Shown here piece by piece: positions 1 to 12,265 of a stretch of 64,000 bases of DNA (position 1 is the first letter of the stretch; each line of letters starts with the position of its first letter). The notes under the pieces are model-generated. The model saw only the letters and a list, made by a program, of their open reading frames with translations, had not been told where the DNA came from and did no database searches. A program made the translations under genes and the position numbers. Location: contig CM063294.1 in the NCBI GenBank assembly GCA_032173965.1, forward strand, positions 5,130,452 through 5,194,451, written 5' to 3'. The stretch is from Sitta carolinensis (Eukaryota > Chordata > Aves > Passeriformes > Sittidae).

Positions 1-561
1 TTTATATTGAATTTAAAAGATAACTTGAAGAACTCATCATGTTTCTTCAGTTGTGGTCTCTGAACAGTACTATTAAATCATAAGTATTCAAAATTAAAGT
101 AACTTCATGTTCTGTTCCGTAAGGGAGCTGTTTACAGAACGGCTGTTAAAGCTTTAGACTTTTCCATTTAGAAAACATTTAAATGATTGCCATGTTATTT
201 GGAACCCACAAGTCATGAAAATAAAAAAAAAATAAACAAAAATAAAGTAATAACCCTAAAAGAATTAACAAAAACAGTAATTAAAAAAAAGGAGGAAAAA
301 ACCTTAATCCACACATGAAAAAAAAAATTACAAGCTCATGCAAAAAGCTATTTTCTCTACATGGAATGCACCTGGCACCTCCTAAAGCCTTGCAGAGCCC
401 CTTTCTCACGGGCACAAGGCATTGTGCACATGCTGCCTGCAGACCCTGCTGCCAGGAAGGAGCTGCACCAGCTCTGGCTCCTCCTCAGGTCCCTCTTGGA
501 AGTTTGGTGTCACTTCTGACTTCTTTGCTCCGGAGATTTTAGTTCAGACTCAGAGTAAGAA

Positions 562-589
562 TTTTTTTTTTTTTTTTTTTTTTTTTTTT
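562..589 (+). repeat. Poly-T run (28)
   Basis: Uninterrupted run of 28 T. It faces the A run at 784-823 in the opposite sense. Confidence 0.95.
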
Positions 590-780
590 GTGCTTCAATG
601 CTGATGTGACAGTATCAAGGACTTTGACACAGAAGAATCTGAAGTTCAAAAGTAAAATAATTTAATGAATGCATAGCACATCCCTTCTTCATTATGCTGA
701 ATCCAGCCCTGGAGTTGGGCAATGCATACACTAATTCTCTATTAGAAATGGTATTCTACATTCCTCATTTGTAAAATAGC

Positions 781-783
<3 letters not shown>

Positions 784-823
<40 letters not shown>
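784..823 (+). repeat. Poly-A run (40)
   Basis: Uninterrupted run of 40 A, the second longest homopolymer in the window. Sequence before it is not recognisable as an mRNA copy, so there is no support for calling it the tail of a processed pseudogene. Confidence 0.95.
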
Positions 824-825
<2 letters not shown>

Positions 826-2175
826 GAAGATGTTTGGCTGAAAAAGCTTTCATACCATTTTGAACTTTCCTAGTATATTTTTAAAAGCAGGAGATAATCC
901 TTTTTCGCAGCTATTGTGTTTTATTCTGTTGAAGGTTGCTGGCTGTAAAACATTGTACCTCCCTTTAAACTTTTCCATATAACTTGATTAGACAGCAGTA
1001 ATCTCTAATGCTTTCATGTGCAAATTCAGGAGTGACCCGGAACAAGAGTTTCCTTCATCCCCATAGCAACCAGGAGGATGGAAGAATGCCACTCACCAGG
1101 CAATGCAAGGCAAATTTCATCCCTTTGATGTTAATTAACAAATTGCTTTCAGAAAAGTCAATGCATTTTTCTCCTTTAAATGTTTGTGATAAATTTTTAA
1201 TATGTCTGAAAATGAAAGAAATACAGAAGCATTGGCTGCTGAGAGGTGAGTGTGGACAACAGCCTTGGCACTGGCACAACAGTGATGACCCCCAGGAAGG
1301 GTTTGCAGCAACTGCTCATAAATCCCCTTGAGTGAATTTTGGGACTTGGAGTTAAGGACTGATACCTCCAACTACTTTTATTTCTAGTGTACACTCTGAT
1401 GTGGGCCCTGCTATAAGAAAGTTGCCCACCTATTTTCAGCTGTGAGCATGACAAAAACTAATAGGATAACACACAAAAAATTTCTTAAGATGATGTTATA
1501 AGCATATCCTAAATAATTTTAGTATACTTAGCATGAAAATCACTTCTCACCTATACATTTTGTTTGCACAGTTCTTAGGCTGCTTGTTACTCTTCCTCTT
1601 TCCCCAATTGTCCGAATGCTTTACAAAAGTTATCAGTACAAATTCCTTTAGGGACTACTGAGCTGTTCCTAATTTTGCTGATAAGAGAAGGCTTGAAAGT
1701 TGTCAGTCACTCAAAACCCACCAAGGAAGCCCAGCAGAATTCCTGCTATGAAGGAATTCACTGGTTAAGATGCTTAGTTCAGAGCAGGTGTTTTCCCTTC
1801 TGCCCCTGTTTTTTAGATTTTTTCAGGTCTAATCACCTGGGTGAAACTTCATTACAGAGGCAACCTGAATACCTCCAGGTGATCTGAGGAACTCCAGCAG
1901 AATTCAGCTCAAGAGAGAGAACCACACTGCAAGCTGACCCCTTACAGACACTGATTTCATTGATGTGTGCCATGTCCTTACCAGACTCTGCTACTTTTTT
2001 TTTTATCTTCTTTTCCCTGCTACAGATGCTTTCTGAAATAGCGTTTGAGATCTTGGAGGTGACTCAAGTTACCTTCAGCAAAGCTCAGACTGCTCTGATC
2101 CCACAGGCACTGTGGAGAGCAGAGCCTGGCGGGCTCACAGCATGTTCAGGCACTGATCAAGCTCTGCAGCCCCTG

Positions 2176-2296
2176 GCCTTGGAGCTTTTCAAGGCCAGAG
2201 CCTGGGCTGACCCCTCGAGCTGCCCCTGCTCCAACCAGGTGGTTTGGACTTGCAACCTCCTGAGGTCCCTGCCAGCCCAAAATATCATGTGATGCT
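2176..2296 (+). mobile_element. CR1 LINE 3' tail, 5'-truncated
   Basis: The stretch follows the order of a CR1 non-LTR retrotransposon 3' end: 'ccttggagcttttcaaggcc', then a 'gggctgacccc' segment, then 'ctccaaccaggtggtttggact', 'acctcctgaggtccctgcc' and 'atatcatgtgatgctatt' near 2280-2296. These correspond to the CR1 phrases 'ggaggtcttcaaggccagg', 'gggttggactagatgacctc', 'aggtcccttccaac' and the ATTCTGTGATT-type end. It is non-coding, since only the 3' untranslated part survives, and it is heavily diverged, so it is an old copy. The 5' limit is uncertain and could extend about 60 bases upstream. Confidence 0.7.
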
Positions 2297-4527
2297 ATTA
2301 TCAGATATGGTGATGGATAAAAAAAAAAAATAAATCCAACAAGATGTCAGATATTATAGCAAAAGGGAAAGGAACAAGAAGCAAGTTTAAGCAACCCAAG
2401 ATTTTGGTGACACTCACTGCCCCAAATGAACTTCAGCTGAACTGAAAACAACACTCTGATGGAAGACAGAAATGCAAGTGTCTAATCCCCAGTAATAGCA
2501 CATTAATCCCAGAAGCATTTCCTTCCCTGAACGTTACAAAATCTCCTGCTGCAGTGTTGCTTTGCACCTCCCCATCAGTTAGGAATTGTGTGAAACTCCA
2601 CAATGCTTTTCTAACACACACTACAGCAAAAGATTCTCCCTACCCATCACTTCAAAAAATTACAGAATAAATTCCACTTGTCTCGTATTTGTGTGTAATC
2701 TTATTTAACAAGCTTGCTATTCAGCACAGCAGGGAAAGTCCATTAGAGGAATGATATGCAAGAATCCCACCAGAGTGTAACGAGAGGCTTCTCAGAAGGT
2801 AAGAAGTCACCTCCTTGCTGTTCTTTACCTTAACTATCAAAACTAAAACACTAAACATAAATCTGCATGGCTGTAATGCCCCAGAAGGAAAGCTGAGGTG
2901 CTGTGTGATGGCCTCTCTCTCACCACAGAATCTGATTTTACAGTCCAAGTCTTTATCTGGGCAATTGGCAGATCTGGCCCATAGCTCTCAGGGCAGATGG
3001 TAGGAGTGGATGATGACAAGTATCCCACCTTGTACAGCAGAGTGGACTGAGAAACTGGATATGTGAAGATGCTGGGAACCTTTTGTGCTCCATTCGATGG
3101 AACATCCAAAGGTTAAGCTAAATTCTACAAGAATTTTCTAAATCAGAAATCTTAAGATATAGAAAAGACTTGAAAGAGATTCAGTGTAACTGTGTATCCT
3201 GAAAAAACATTTAGGTTTTAATCCAGTATCTGAAATCAAAATCCTCTTTGCATACAGTGATATGAAAAACACTTCTTTCAACAAGACTTAAATTATTTCC
3301 TAAAGAGGACAGTTTCAAAGACTCCAAATGTGCTGATACCCTGTGCTTGAATTTCTTAATATTTCCCTTATTTTCAGCTAACTTCTTATATTTTTTTCTT
3401 TAAATGAAAAAACATGTATTTTTTTTTTTTTTTTACCAATTATATTTTGACCAGACCTTCTGGTCAAACAGCTTTAATTGTTTTCTACCAGGCAGGTTTT
3501 CAGCACTATCTTTCTATAATGATTTACATATAGGGACCTGCTTTCTAAAAGATATGTAGTTTCTGAAAAATATGACTCCACTGGAGAAAGTTGTTTTTCA
3601 GCCATCTGAGAAGGTGCCACTCCTATCTTCCAATTAGAGTGGTGCAGGCAGGAGGAGTAATCATGTTTACTTGGAAAAACATGAAAATATGCATATGCAA
3701 TACAGTAAATAAAATTAAAATAAACATGAGATTTTGAATTCTATTTACTGGAAGTGGCTGGCTTAACTGTGCAACTGCTCAGCCTTGTATGTGAGTCATG
3801 CTAATGTATGAATTCATTCAATACAGTATGATTATTTTGCCAAGAAATATATTAGAAAACTCTTACCAGAACTTCCCAGAGCAGCCAGTCATATAAATTC
3901 ATATCTTATAATAAAAACAGAGTCACAATGTAGTCTAATATGGAGCTACATAAGGATTGTTCCCAGTACCCTAAGTATAAATTAATGTATATAAGCCTCG
4001 TATGAATACTTTCTAAATTAACATATGAAACAAAATTATTATCAGAATTTACTGGGAAAATAACTTCAATTTGAGAAAAATGGCACTAGATGACTGCCTG
4101 AGAGTTCATCTGTTTCTTATGCTTTTCCTAGATACTTCTGTTACAGGTGCTACAAAAAAAAAGTTAAATTTTATCTGTATACTGTAAAATATATTATATT
4201 TACTAAAGAAGTCCAAGTATGAGAATGTTTTGACAAGCATTAAGATGTAGTAGTTTCTAAAGGGTCTGCCAGCAATGGAGACTCTGCCCAACTTACACAT
4301 TTAAGGAGACATGGAAGTGGATATTTGGTAAAATACTGGGATACTCGCCATAAACAGCACGGTTGAAACATTGCCTGATTTTCCACATCTACCATTTTCT
4401 ATCTATAAATATAGATACTCAAAATACTTGGAAAATAAGCAAGTGTATGAAAGGACAAGACCCTTTGAATATGGAATCCACTTGAAGGAAAGAATATATA
4501 TATGTACACATATATGCATAGCTCTAC

Positions 4528-4532
<5 letters not shown>
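2297..4532. other. Non-coding stretch, no gene
   Basis: AT-rich. The part at 3650-3850 is repeat-free with a TGAGTCATGCTAAT-type motif string (about 3791-3804), which might be regulatory. Nothing else is recognised. Confidence 0.6.
3419..3434 (+). repeat. Poly-T run (16)
   Basis: Uninterrupted run of 16 T in AT-rich DNA. Confidence 0.9.
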
Positions 4533-4595
<63 letters not shown>

Positions 4596-4601
4596 ATATA
4601 T
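4533..4601. repeat. (TA)n microsatellite, interrupted
   Basis: Alternating TA for almost 70 bases, broken by two AA steps near 4572 and 4595. It is flanked on the left (4494-4532) by a looser mix of TA, CA and TG steps. The array is self-complementary and can extrude as a cruciform. Length variation between individuals is expected. Confidence 0.95.
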
Positions 4602-4740
4602 TTGCAGGACACTGCAGCTCACTTCTGTAAGCACTAAAAGTGCACACCTACCACTGAGATGAGCACAAAGGCTGAGAACAAAACTGCCCAAAATAATGAG
4701 AAGGCTTCAAATTTATTTCGATTTCCATTTTTGTTATTAT

Positions 4741-4872
4741 AAACAAAAAAAACCTCAACCACAAAAAAACCACAAAAAAATAAAAATTAAAAAGAAATCA
4801 AACAAAAAACCACTACCACCAGCAACAACAAAAACCTCCCCAAATCCCCCCACCAAAACCAATCAAACAACT
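4741..4872 (+). repeat. A/C-rich low-complexity tract
   Basis: About 130 bases made almost only of A and C on the plus strand, with runs of A (up to 8) separated by CC, ACC and CAA steps. There are almost no G residues until the right edge. It is the same class as 32604-32752 and the reverse sense of 12100-12265. Confidence 0.9.
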
Positions 4873-5150
4873 CCCTCATCCAGAGCAGAAAATCATTAAT
4901 ATTTATATCTACTGATGCTATTTCTATTGCTGGTTTATTATGACTACTGGCATACAAAAAAGATGAGGATAGTAACAGTAGTTTAGTAGTGGTTTAGTGT
5001 CATGTAAGGAACTGAGCCAAAATAATGCTGGCAGACAGAGCAAGTTAGTAGACCCAAAGATTAGTAAAGATATTTCAAGCCTAAAGAAGGAGGAATTTCC
5101 ATAAATATTTTGCCATGATCTGGATTCTGTCATCTTGAAAAGGATAAAAG

Positions 5151-5182
5151 AAAAAAAAAAAAAAAAAAAAAAAAAAAGGGGG
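5151..5182 (+). repeat. Poly-A (27) followed by G5
   Basis: Run of 27 A joined directly to GGGGG and then AGG, making an uninterrupted polypurine block. Confidence 0.95.
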
Positions 5183-6898
5183 AGGACAAATTTTCTTTCA
5201 ATGAGCAGAAACTCACAGTATAAGAAGCAATAAGGAGAGGATGGCAGCATTAAGATCAGTCCAATCTGACTTTCAGGCAAAGAGTTTCATGTGCACACAC
5301 ACTGTGTGAGTGGGTTATCCCAAGGGCAGCCCCCCAGGGCACACTGCAGTGCCCTGCACCCCACACCTCTGAGGTGGGAGCTGGCACAGCAGAACAACCC
5401 GACAAAACAAGAGCAAGGGGGACCCCCGGGTCGCACACATACAGCTCAATAATAAATCTTACAGCATTGCTTGAAGAAAGAGATGTGTCACAAATATAGA
5501 GACAGGCCTCTGAACATCAGGGAGACAATTCTGGCTGACAAAAGAACCCACGTGCAACCAAGGGGAGAGCAGCCTGCATTTGTGACTGGCAGCTGAGCTG
5601 GGCATTTCCTGCTCTCCCTTTGTGGCTCCTATTGAGACTCTCCATAGGCTCTCTACAGTTTATAGCAGAAGACTGAGGGAAGGAGACTCTGTGTTGACAA
5701 AAGATCGAAAAAAGAATAAAAGGAGTTGTGATTTTTCCTGCTTGATGGCTGAGCAATCACCAGGACACCTTTCCCTTATTAAACAACAAAAGGGAAATGT
5801 GAATATGTAATGTTTGTTGGTATTTTCTGTGCTCGGCAAGCAGCACTTTGCTTCTGCAACTGTGATGTGAAGAATCTCTTCATGCTGGATGGCTTTAGTC
5901 TGTGGGCACCCTGATGAGCACGAAGAAAGAATCACAGAAAGACCTGACATCAAACTGGCTGCCAACAACACCCTCACTTTACACCAGCATACAAAAAAGC
6001 AGAAAACAAGGGTATGCATGAACAGTGTGGGTTTCTTTTTCTGTGCTTGGTATCAAGTCAATTACTAATATGCTTGTGATATGAAAACATTTCACATGTA
6101 CATCAGTGCTTCCAGGCACCCAGTTGAGACCATAGCAACAATAGATTTCACTGCATTGCTGCAGGAAAAGACTTTCCTCCTTTGCTTGCTCCAAGTGCTT
6201 TCTAAAGCAAAACCAGTGACCACTTATCTGCACATCAGCATTCTTGTCTTCTCTCCATGCACACCTTCAGCACACCTGAAAAATACAGCAGGACTTCCTT
6301 ACTTGTGGCTACATCAGAGAGCAGGAGGTTCAAAATCCTTTTCTGCATTTACTAACAATTCAAACACTTTGTTATCTTAATTTCAGACCCCTTTAGTGCA
6401 TTATTTTTCATCCTGTCATGATGCACAGCACTGTGTCTACATCACAGCACAGAATAATACAAAGTAAATGTTCTGATGATGAGATGGTGAGATAAAGGCA
6501 GCTGCTTGCCATAATAAAAAAACCCTAGAGCATAAATATTATTACTTTTGTGCAATGCCTTACTTCTCTACAGCATTCCCTATCAGTTCTGCCAGGGGTG
6601 TACACTCTGTGCCACCTTCGCTGCACAAGCTTTAAATGATTCAAGAGATAATTACTTATCCCAACAGAGCTAGAGATGTTCTCATGCATCCAGAGACAAA
6701 GCAGTGAGAAAAAACCAAACTTAGTTATTGATATGAGTTGTGCTGACATGTTCAAGCTGACTTATGGAGGATATTTACGTTATTATTTAAAAAGCTGATA
6801 TTTTCCTGTGAAGTTCTGACTTCACATTCCATACACAACAAACTGTATTGTATTTAAAAGAAATTTCAATTTAAGTCATCGATAAATTCTTGTTAAAT

Positions 6899-6933
6899 AA
6901 AAAAAAATAAAATAAAAAAAAAAAAAAAAAAAA
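6899..6933 (+). repeat. A-rich tract
   Basis: A with two isolated T residues, ending in an uninterrupted run of 20 A (6914-6933). Confidence 0.9.
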
Positions 6934-8100
6934 GACATGAGGAGACTACAGAAATAAAATATAATCATCTGTTAATCATGTTAATCATACAATCATAATG
7001 CTGGTCATACTATTTTCATCAATATATTCTGTCCAATATTTCATAAAAACATTATGTCCATAAATACAGAATTTAGCTCAGTGAGACACATGTTCATTAA
7101 ACTTATTTCTTAAATGCTAAAAATGTCAAAATACTAGAATTTCAGTAATCCTAAACTTGTGGGGCTTTTCTTCACAAGCAACTACTTCAATTTCATTGAA
7201 ATTAGGCTGGCCCTGCTTACCCAGCCTAAACAGCACAACATCATGCTATGCTGCAAATAACATTGGAAAATACCCCAATATATCTTTTTTCATGCTTTTA
7301 ATTTTTTTTCTTTCAGTATTTTACTATTAGAGATCTGACACTTCCAAAATGTAACATGTAGACTGTTTGTCAGTGTCATACTGAGGATAAAGAATTTTGT
7401 GGTTTTGTCTATTGAATAATCACAACAACATACAATTAAGCACAATAAGTCAAATATTTTAGCATTTAGCAAAGAGCTCTTTTCCTCAGGTAGCCTAATA
7501 CAAAACTTGTGATAATCTTCCAGTACCGGAGACATTTTGACATTTACTGCACAAAGCACTTCTCAGTTTTCCTGAGTGTGTAAATGCCTGCCTTCCATGA
7601 ACTCCAGGGCAAACACAGGTATTTCCAGGTGCTAAATAACTTCATTGTCTTATAGGGATAATATGATACTAATAACTTTTTTCTGACTTATGTTTAAGGG
7701 CCTATATTTTTCAGTAATAAAGGCATTTGCTTGCTGAAGGTGAATTTAGAATAGCAAAGAAGAGGATTTTCATTTTTTGTCACTGTTAAAGTTAGTCTTT
7801 AGACAAGAGTTAAATTTATTTGGCCTACCCTATAAAGCTTGTGTTTTTTCATGTTCCAGTGTTACCAGGATCAAGTGCTATTTATTTGCTGAAAAGTTGT
7901 ATAATTAACCAATTTTAGTGGCCAACAAGGAAACTTCAGCTCATTGAGCCCTATATGGGATTCAGCCAGGCACTCCCTTCTGTTGTCTGATTTGATTCTT
8001 TTTTAAAAGAAAAAGTGCAGATAGAGATTTTTTTTTTACACCACTGCCACTTACAGATTGTATATGTTGTAAAATGTCCTTTTTACTGTCCTAGATAAAT

Positions 8101-8160
8101 TAAAGGAAAAAAAGAGAAAGAAAAATAAGAGAGAAAATAATAATAAAAAAAAAAAAGATT
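8101..8160 (+). repeat. A-rich purine tract
   Basis: Mostly A and G with scattered T, including a TAATAA step and a run of 12 A near 8146-8157. Confidence 0.8.
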
Positions 8161-8959
8161 AAACGAGAGTGATGTCAATGCATTACAATGTCATAGTCCT
8201 GTTTCATGTTGGTCAAGATGGCTCATCTCTGTCTGTCCTCACTTTGATGTTGGGGAAGTATGATTGTGCTGTAGTCTGTGAAGTCCTTTTCCTCGTCAAG
8301 TGCTTTGAATTTTATGATAACAAAATGAGGAGGGGCAGCAGGGAGGTTCAAAGACCCAAACTGCAAACAGGAATGCTGCTGTACAGCTGAACAAGCTAAG
8401 CCTGAGGACTGCAGGCAGAACACTACACAACAAGGAATCAGATGGTCGATTTAATTTTAAATGCCAAGTGAAAAGCCTCCATTTTAACACTTGGACTTCT
8501 AAACAAGTCATCTTAAAAGAGAAACAACAACCCAAGCCAAAAACCCGTATCTGACTGCTTTACATAACCAGGGTTTATAATTACAAAGGTGTCTTTTACT
8601 GCTCTTTCTTTAAGGCAGCTTCTCAAAATGATCTGTCCTCACTGACATGGTTCACCATCTAGAAAAGTTATATAAAGTGCAAGCATATACAGGGTTGCTT
8701 ACTTTTTTTTTGATGCAACAAAACACATTTAATTCTGCTTTTGAAATAAAGTACAGAAACAAAATGATATTGAATGTTTGCTACTAATATTTCATGCCTA
8801 GATAGCAGATAGTCCTTATCTTCAGGCCACCCTGCCCTCACTGTCACCCATTGTGTCTCCAGGGAAATTGCTATCTATACTACATGTAACTCACAGATCT
8901 GATATTCCATATATATTGCAGATACATGAGCCCTCTTGCTTTTACCTCCTTAAGAAAAA

Positions 8960-9501
8960 AAGGTGAGCACTACTCCCAGATATTCTGTAATATTAGTCCA
9001 AAATGGCTTGGTGCTGGCAGAAATCTCAGCACACATTCAACGGACTGAACACAAATGCTTGCTGGAATCCAACCCCCTGCCACGACACAAGGGCCCACTG
9101 AAGGAGCTGTGGAAGTGCCAAATGGCAACAGCCACAGTTTATGGTACTGGCAAACAGGAATAAGAGATGAATCCAAGCAGAGCACTCCTGATGAACACCA
9201 CCCTGCTCTGTCTCCGAGTCCCCTTGCAGGGAGCAGTTTCTCCATGCACAGGAGACAGAAAATGCCAGAGGCTGTTTCAGCACCTTCAGCACAGCTGTAC
9301 AAAGAAGCCAGACCACAGGCAGCTTCCTGATGCCATCTCCACAGACCCCAGAGCCCTTCTGGCAGCAAGGAACAAATCCAGTGACCTCCCAGCCTGGTGC
9401 ATTCGGAGCTCTGGGAGTGCTTCTGGACAGGGACACAAATATGCAATAAACTCATGAGGCCACAGCTGAGAATCCTACACCTACCTGAGTCAGAAAAATA
9501 A
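8960..9501. other. GC-richer patch with longest open frame, not called as gene
   Basis: Raised G+C, low CpG. The longest open frame of the window (minus strand, 8970-9545, 191 codons) crosses it and overlaps the CR1 tail at its start. The frame is rich in Cys, Trp, Ser and Leu, shows no domain I know, and shares the stretch with three other overlapping frames of 91 to 136 codons. A relaxed stop frequency explains this better than a gene. Confidence 0.5.
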
Positions 9502-9576
9502 AAAATCATAGAAAAGTTAAGGTTAGAAGGCCACCTTGGCATCATCTAACAAATTTTCCCTTTGAAAGGAGGGCTA
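9502..9576 (-). mobile_element. CR1 LINE 3' tail, 5'-truncated
   Basis: Read on the minus strand, the segment runs 'ttagatgatgccaaggtgg', 'ccttctaaccttaac', then 'ttctatgatt' at 9502-9511. This is the order of a CR1 3' end (gatgatcttcaaggt, cccttccaacc, attctatgatt). The element ends at 9502, followed outward by an A-rich stretch. Sequence beyond about 9576 no longer resembles CR1, so the copy is severely truncated at its 5' end. It carries no reading frame and is a fossil insertion. Confidence 0.65.
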
Positions 9577-10180
9577 AGTTGTCTCATAGTCAACTTCTTT
9601 TCCACTAGGACACACAGATTCTCCTTGGGGGACCCTCCTTGCCTTTCACCAAAATCAGGTGTATTTTCCTGCAATGAAGACATTCACCACAACTTTCTGA
9701 GGACAGTAAACAGCAGCCTGGCAATGGCACAACCTCCATACCATGACTGCACCCCACCCATCCCCAAGGTGCTGCTCTGCAACTGAAGATCTGTTGTATC
9801 ATTCACAGAGAAATTCCAAAGGCTTTGGCAGACACATAACTGTGTGTTAACATAACACCTGATCCCAGGTGGGCTCACAAACAGAACGAGAGGCTCTCAG
9901 AAATGGTTACTGAGAAGAGGACACGAGACTGAGAAGTCACCAGAGACAGCCTAGAAGAGAGAGTTTTGCCTCCTCTGTTATTTGGACTGGGAGCATCAAC
10001 TCTCCTTTCTACAAGCAGAATCTCAACTCAGGGATATGACAATATGTGGCCTCTAAAGGTGGGTGAGATGAAAACAAACAGTCTTGGCCTGAAACTTGGA
10101 GGGTGGGAAGGAAGGGGAAGAGTCAAGGGTGATGCAGGTTCTTCCAAGTGGAAGTATAAAGGCCTGCAGTTATTTCCTCT

Positions 10181-10230
10181 GTATAAATATATACAGTATA
10201 TATATAAATGTATATATAAATAAATACATA
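10181..10230. repeat. TA/TAAA-rich microsatellite
   Basis: Imperfect array of TA and TAAA steps around two short perfect TA stretches (near 10197-10205 and 10211-10217). Confidence 0.8.
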
Positions 10231-10312
10231 CTTCCATACCATTACATATATGGTAATTGTGTATTCTATGTATATTCTAGAAAGCCAGGATTATTTACAT
10301 CGTCTTTCACAG

Positions 10313-10347
10313 AAGCAGAGTGAAGCAAATTGCACTTCACTCTGCTT
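10313..10347. other. Perfect 13-bp inverted repeat (hairpin)
   Basis: AAGCAGAGTGAAG at 10313-10325 is the exact reverse complement of CTTCACTCTGCTT at 10335-10347, with a 9-base spacer (CAAATTGCA). It can form a stable short hairpin in DNA or RNA. It lies just after the TA-rich stretch at 10181-10230. No T tract or other sign of a terminator or known RNA follows it. Confidence 0.8.
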
Positions 10348-12099
10348 GTGCTTTGCTGATCAGCCCAGTGATTTGCCCACGGAGTGAGAACCACTCCTGC
10401 ACAGCAGACTTCCCACAGGGCCCCAGGGGAGAGGAGAGCCTGGAGAGTCATTCTCCTTTTATTGACTGTGCTCTTTTATTCTGAGGACGGCCAGCAACAT
10501 TTTTGAGCTGCTACTGTGCTCCTGCCATGACTTGATATGAATCTGTTTTCAGCTTTGATGGAGCATTTTAACAGTGACAGCCCAAAAGGCCAGAAGGATC
10601 ATGTGCTCGGTTGCATAAGCTGCCCCAAAGAAAGGACAGATTTTGACAACCTCCTCCACATCACAAAAACTGGAAAGGGTGTAAACAGGTGACTGAAATA
10701 CCTGGACAAATTTTTGCAGAGGAAATGACCCATGTGTTATTCTGAAAAGAAAACCGTAACTGCTCACTGCTGCTTTTTGCTTTCTTGGCCTAAAATGGGA
10801 ACTTGACCTATCTGAGGAGGACTGCTTAACCAAGAAAATGCAGAAATAGTCTGCTTTCAAAATTATCCATTTGCAGAAACAAAAAATGAAAAGAAGGAAG
10901 GAAAACAACAATAAGAATATACAGTTATAGAAGTCAATTGAAATTTCTGTTTTATCTGCCTCTCGTTTGAAAAAACCCTAAAACCATTATGCATTCCCAG
11001 CCATGATTTTTTCATGTTTCCCAATAGAAAGGATTATATAATTGTGTACATATTATTGTCAATGACACCACTATGCTATGGAACCACTGACATTTTAAAC
11101 TTAATTACAGATGGCAGCTTATGAAATAATTATAAAGAAAAGATTGGACAGCAAGCACAGTGATTTCATGCTTCCTTTTCATGTGTGTTTAGCACAATAT
11201 TGTCGAGTCCCTCAACTTTAAAAAAAAAAAAAGTGAATTATCAACCAGATCATGCTGCTGGTGACTGGCAGGTTGACTGAGTGCTGCAGGACATGATGGC
11301 ATGTCACATTTGGCACTCCCAGGCCAGGTCTCTGCAGGAGGGGTCCCCACAGCCCCCAGGGCTGGCTGGTGGCCGTGCAGTGGCCACAGCCAAAGGAGAG
11401 CTCAATGGCACACTGGGTTCACAGGGCCATGCACACAGCCAACAATGGATTTGCAGAGCACATTCTACAGATCTCAATGGAAAAAGTGAAATTTGAGCAT
11501 GAGGCCCATATACCTGCCTGATTTCATTCTATGACATTCATTTGCAGCCCCTGTGAAATTCCCTCCCCTCCACAAATCCACTAATTAAATTGCCAGTGGC
11601 TTTGATACTGATGCTACCTCACTCCAGGGAGAGTTTTGTCTGGCTCTCCAGAGATTATTTTAATGTGTCCATGTTAAATTGGTAGGTACTTTTTAACCTG
11701 TTCCTTCCTGATTCCATCTCACCTCTGTTATTGCTAATAGCACATTAAGCCTTTAACTACTCTTATTTCAGCAAAGGGCTAACACAAAATAGCTATTAAG
11801 CTTTTCAGCTCTACACATTCCTTTTTCCTTCTACTAACATTTCTCTTAAGCAGAGGACCGACAATTCCTTTGGTTATTCCCTGGCCTCTTATGCATTTTA
11901 AAAGCATGTCCTTCCTGCCTTTTACATGGTTTACTAATGGTACCTCATTTAGAGCCTTTACCTTTCTGACTCTCCCTTCAGATTCATCCCCTACACACAG
12001 TCCTCCCTCCTGTAATTTTATTCTATTTTAATGCAGCTAAAGCTTTATTGGTCCAAAGATGTCCCAAAATTTTCTTGGGGCTTCTTATTTGTGGAGTTG

Positions 12100-12265
12100 T
12101 GTGGGGGTTTTTTGGTTTTTTTTTTTTTTTTTGTTTTTTTTTTTTTGTTTTGTTTTGTTTTTTTTTTTTTTTTTTTTTTTTTTTTTGTTGTTGTTGTGTT
12201 GGTGGTGGGTTTTTTTTGGGTTTGTTTTTTTGCTTGTTTTGTTTGTTTCTGTGTTTTTTTGGTGG
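12100..12265 (+). repeat. T/G-rich low-complexity tract
   Basis: About 165 bases almost wholly T and G: GGGGG, several T runs (longest 29, 12158-12186), TTTTG steps, GTT triplets near 12187-12197 and GTTT steps at the right end. The short frames of Phe, Leu, Val and Cys residues that cross it are artefacts of this composition. Confidence 0.95.

Larger units (their letters stand above)
1..2175. other. Non-coding stretch, no gene
   Basis: AT-rich DNA interrupted only by the T28 and A40 runs. A candidate exon-like segment (acceptor-like TTTCAG near 1151, donor GAGGTGAGT near 1224) translates to nothing recognisable and is not called. Confidence 0.6.
5183..8959. other. Non-coding stretch, no gene
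   Basis: Contains a small G+C-richer patch (5280-5430) with an interrupted CACACA/TGTGTG fold-back near 5295, and A-rich tracts. Short frames on both strands are unrecognised. Confidence 0.6.
9577..12099. other. Non-coding stretch, no gene
   Basis: Apart from the TA-rich array and hairpin near 10.2-10.35 kb, this is unique DNA with no recognisable gene. The T/C-rich part at 11700-12020 shows no regular repeat. Confidence 0.6.

Noticed and set aside
784..823. A40 run as the tail of a processed pseudogene
   Set aside because: The 5' flank shows no reading frame or known transcript and no target-site duplication is apparent.
1152..1225. Exon-like segment: TTTCAG acceptor-like end and GAGGTGAGT donor-like end
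   Set aside because: The enclosed peptide is unrecognised, the polypyrimidine tract is weak, and single splice-like motifs are frequent in 64 kb.
4371..4647. Frames with alternating Ile-Tyr residues
   Set aside because: They are translations of the TA microsatellite.
8970..9545. 191-codon minus-strand open frame, the longest in the window
   Set aside because: It lies in a GC-richer patch, overlaps several other frames on both strands, starts inside a CR1 tail and has no recognisable domain.
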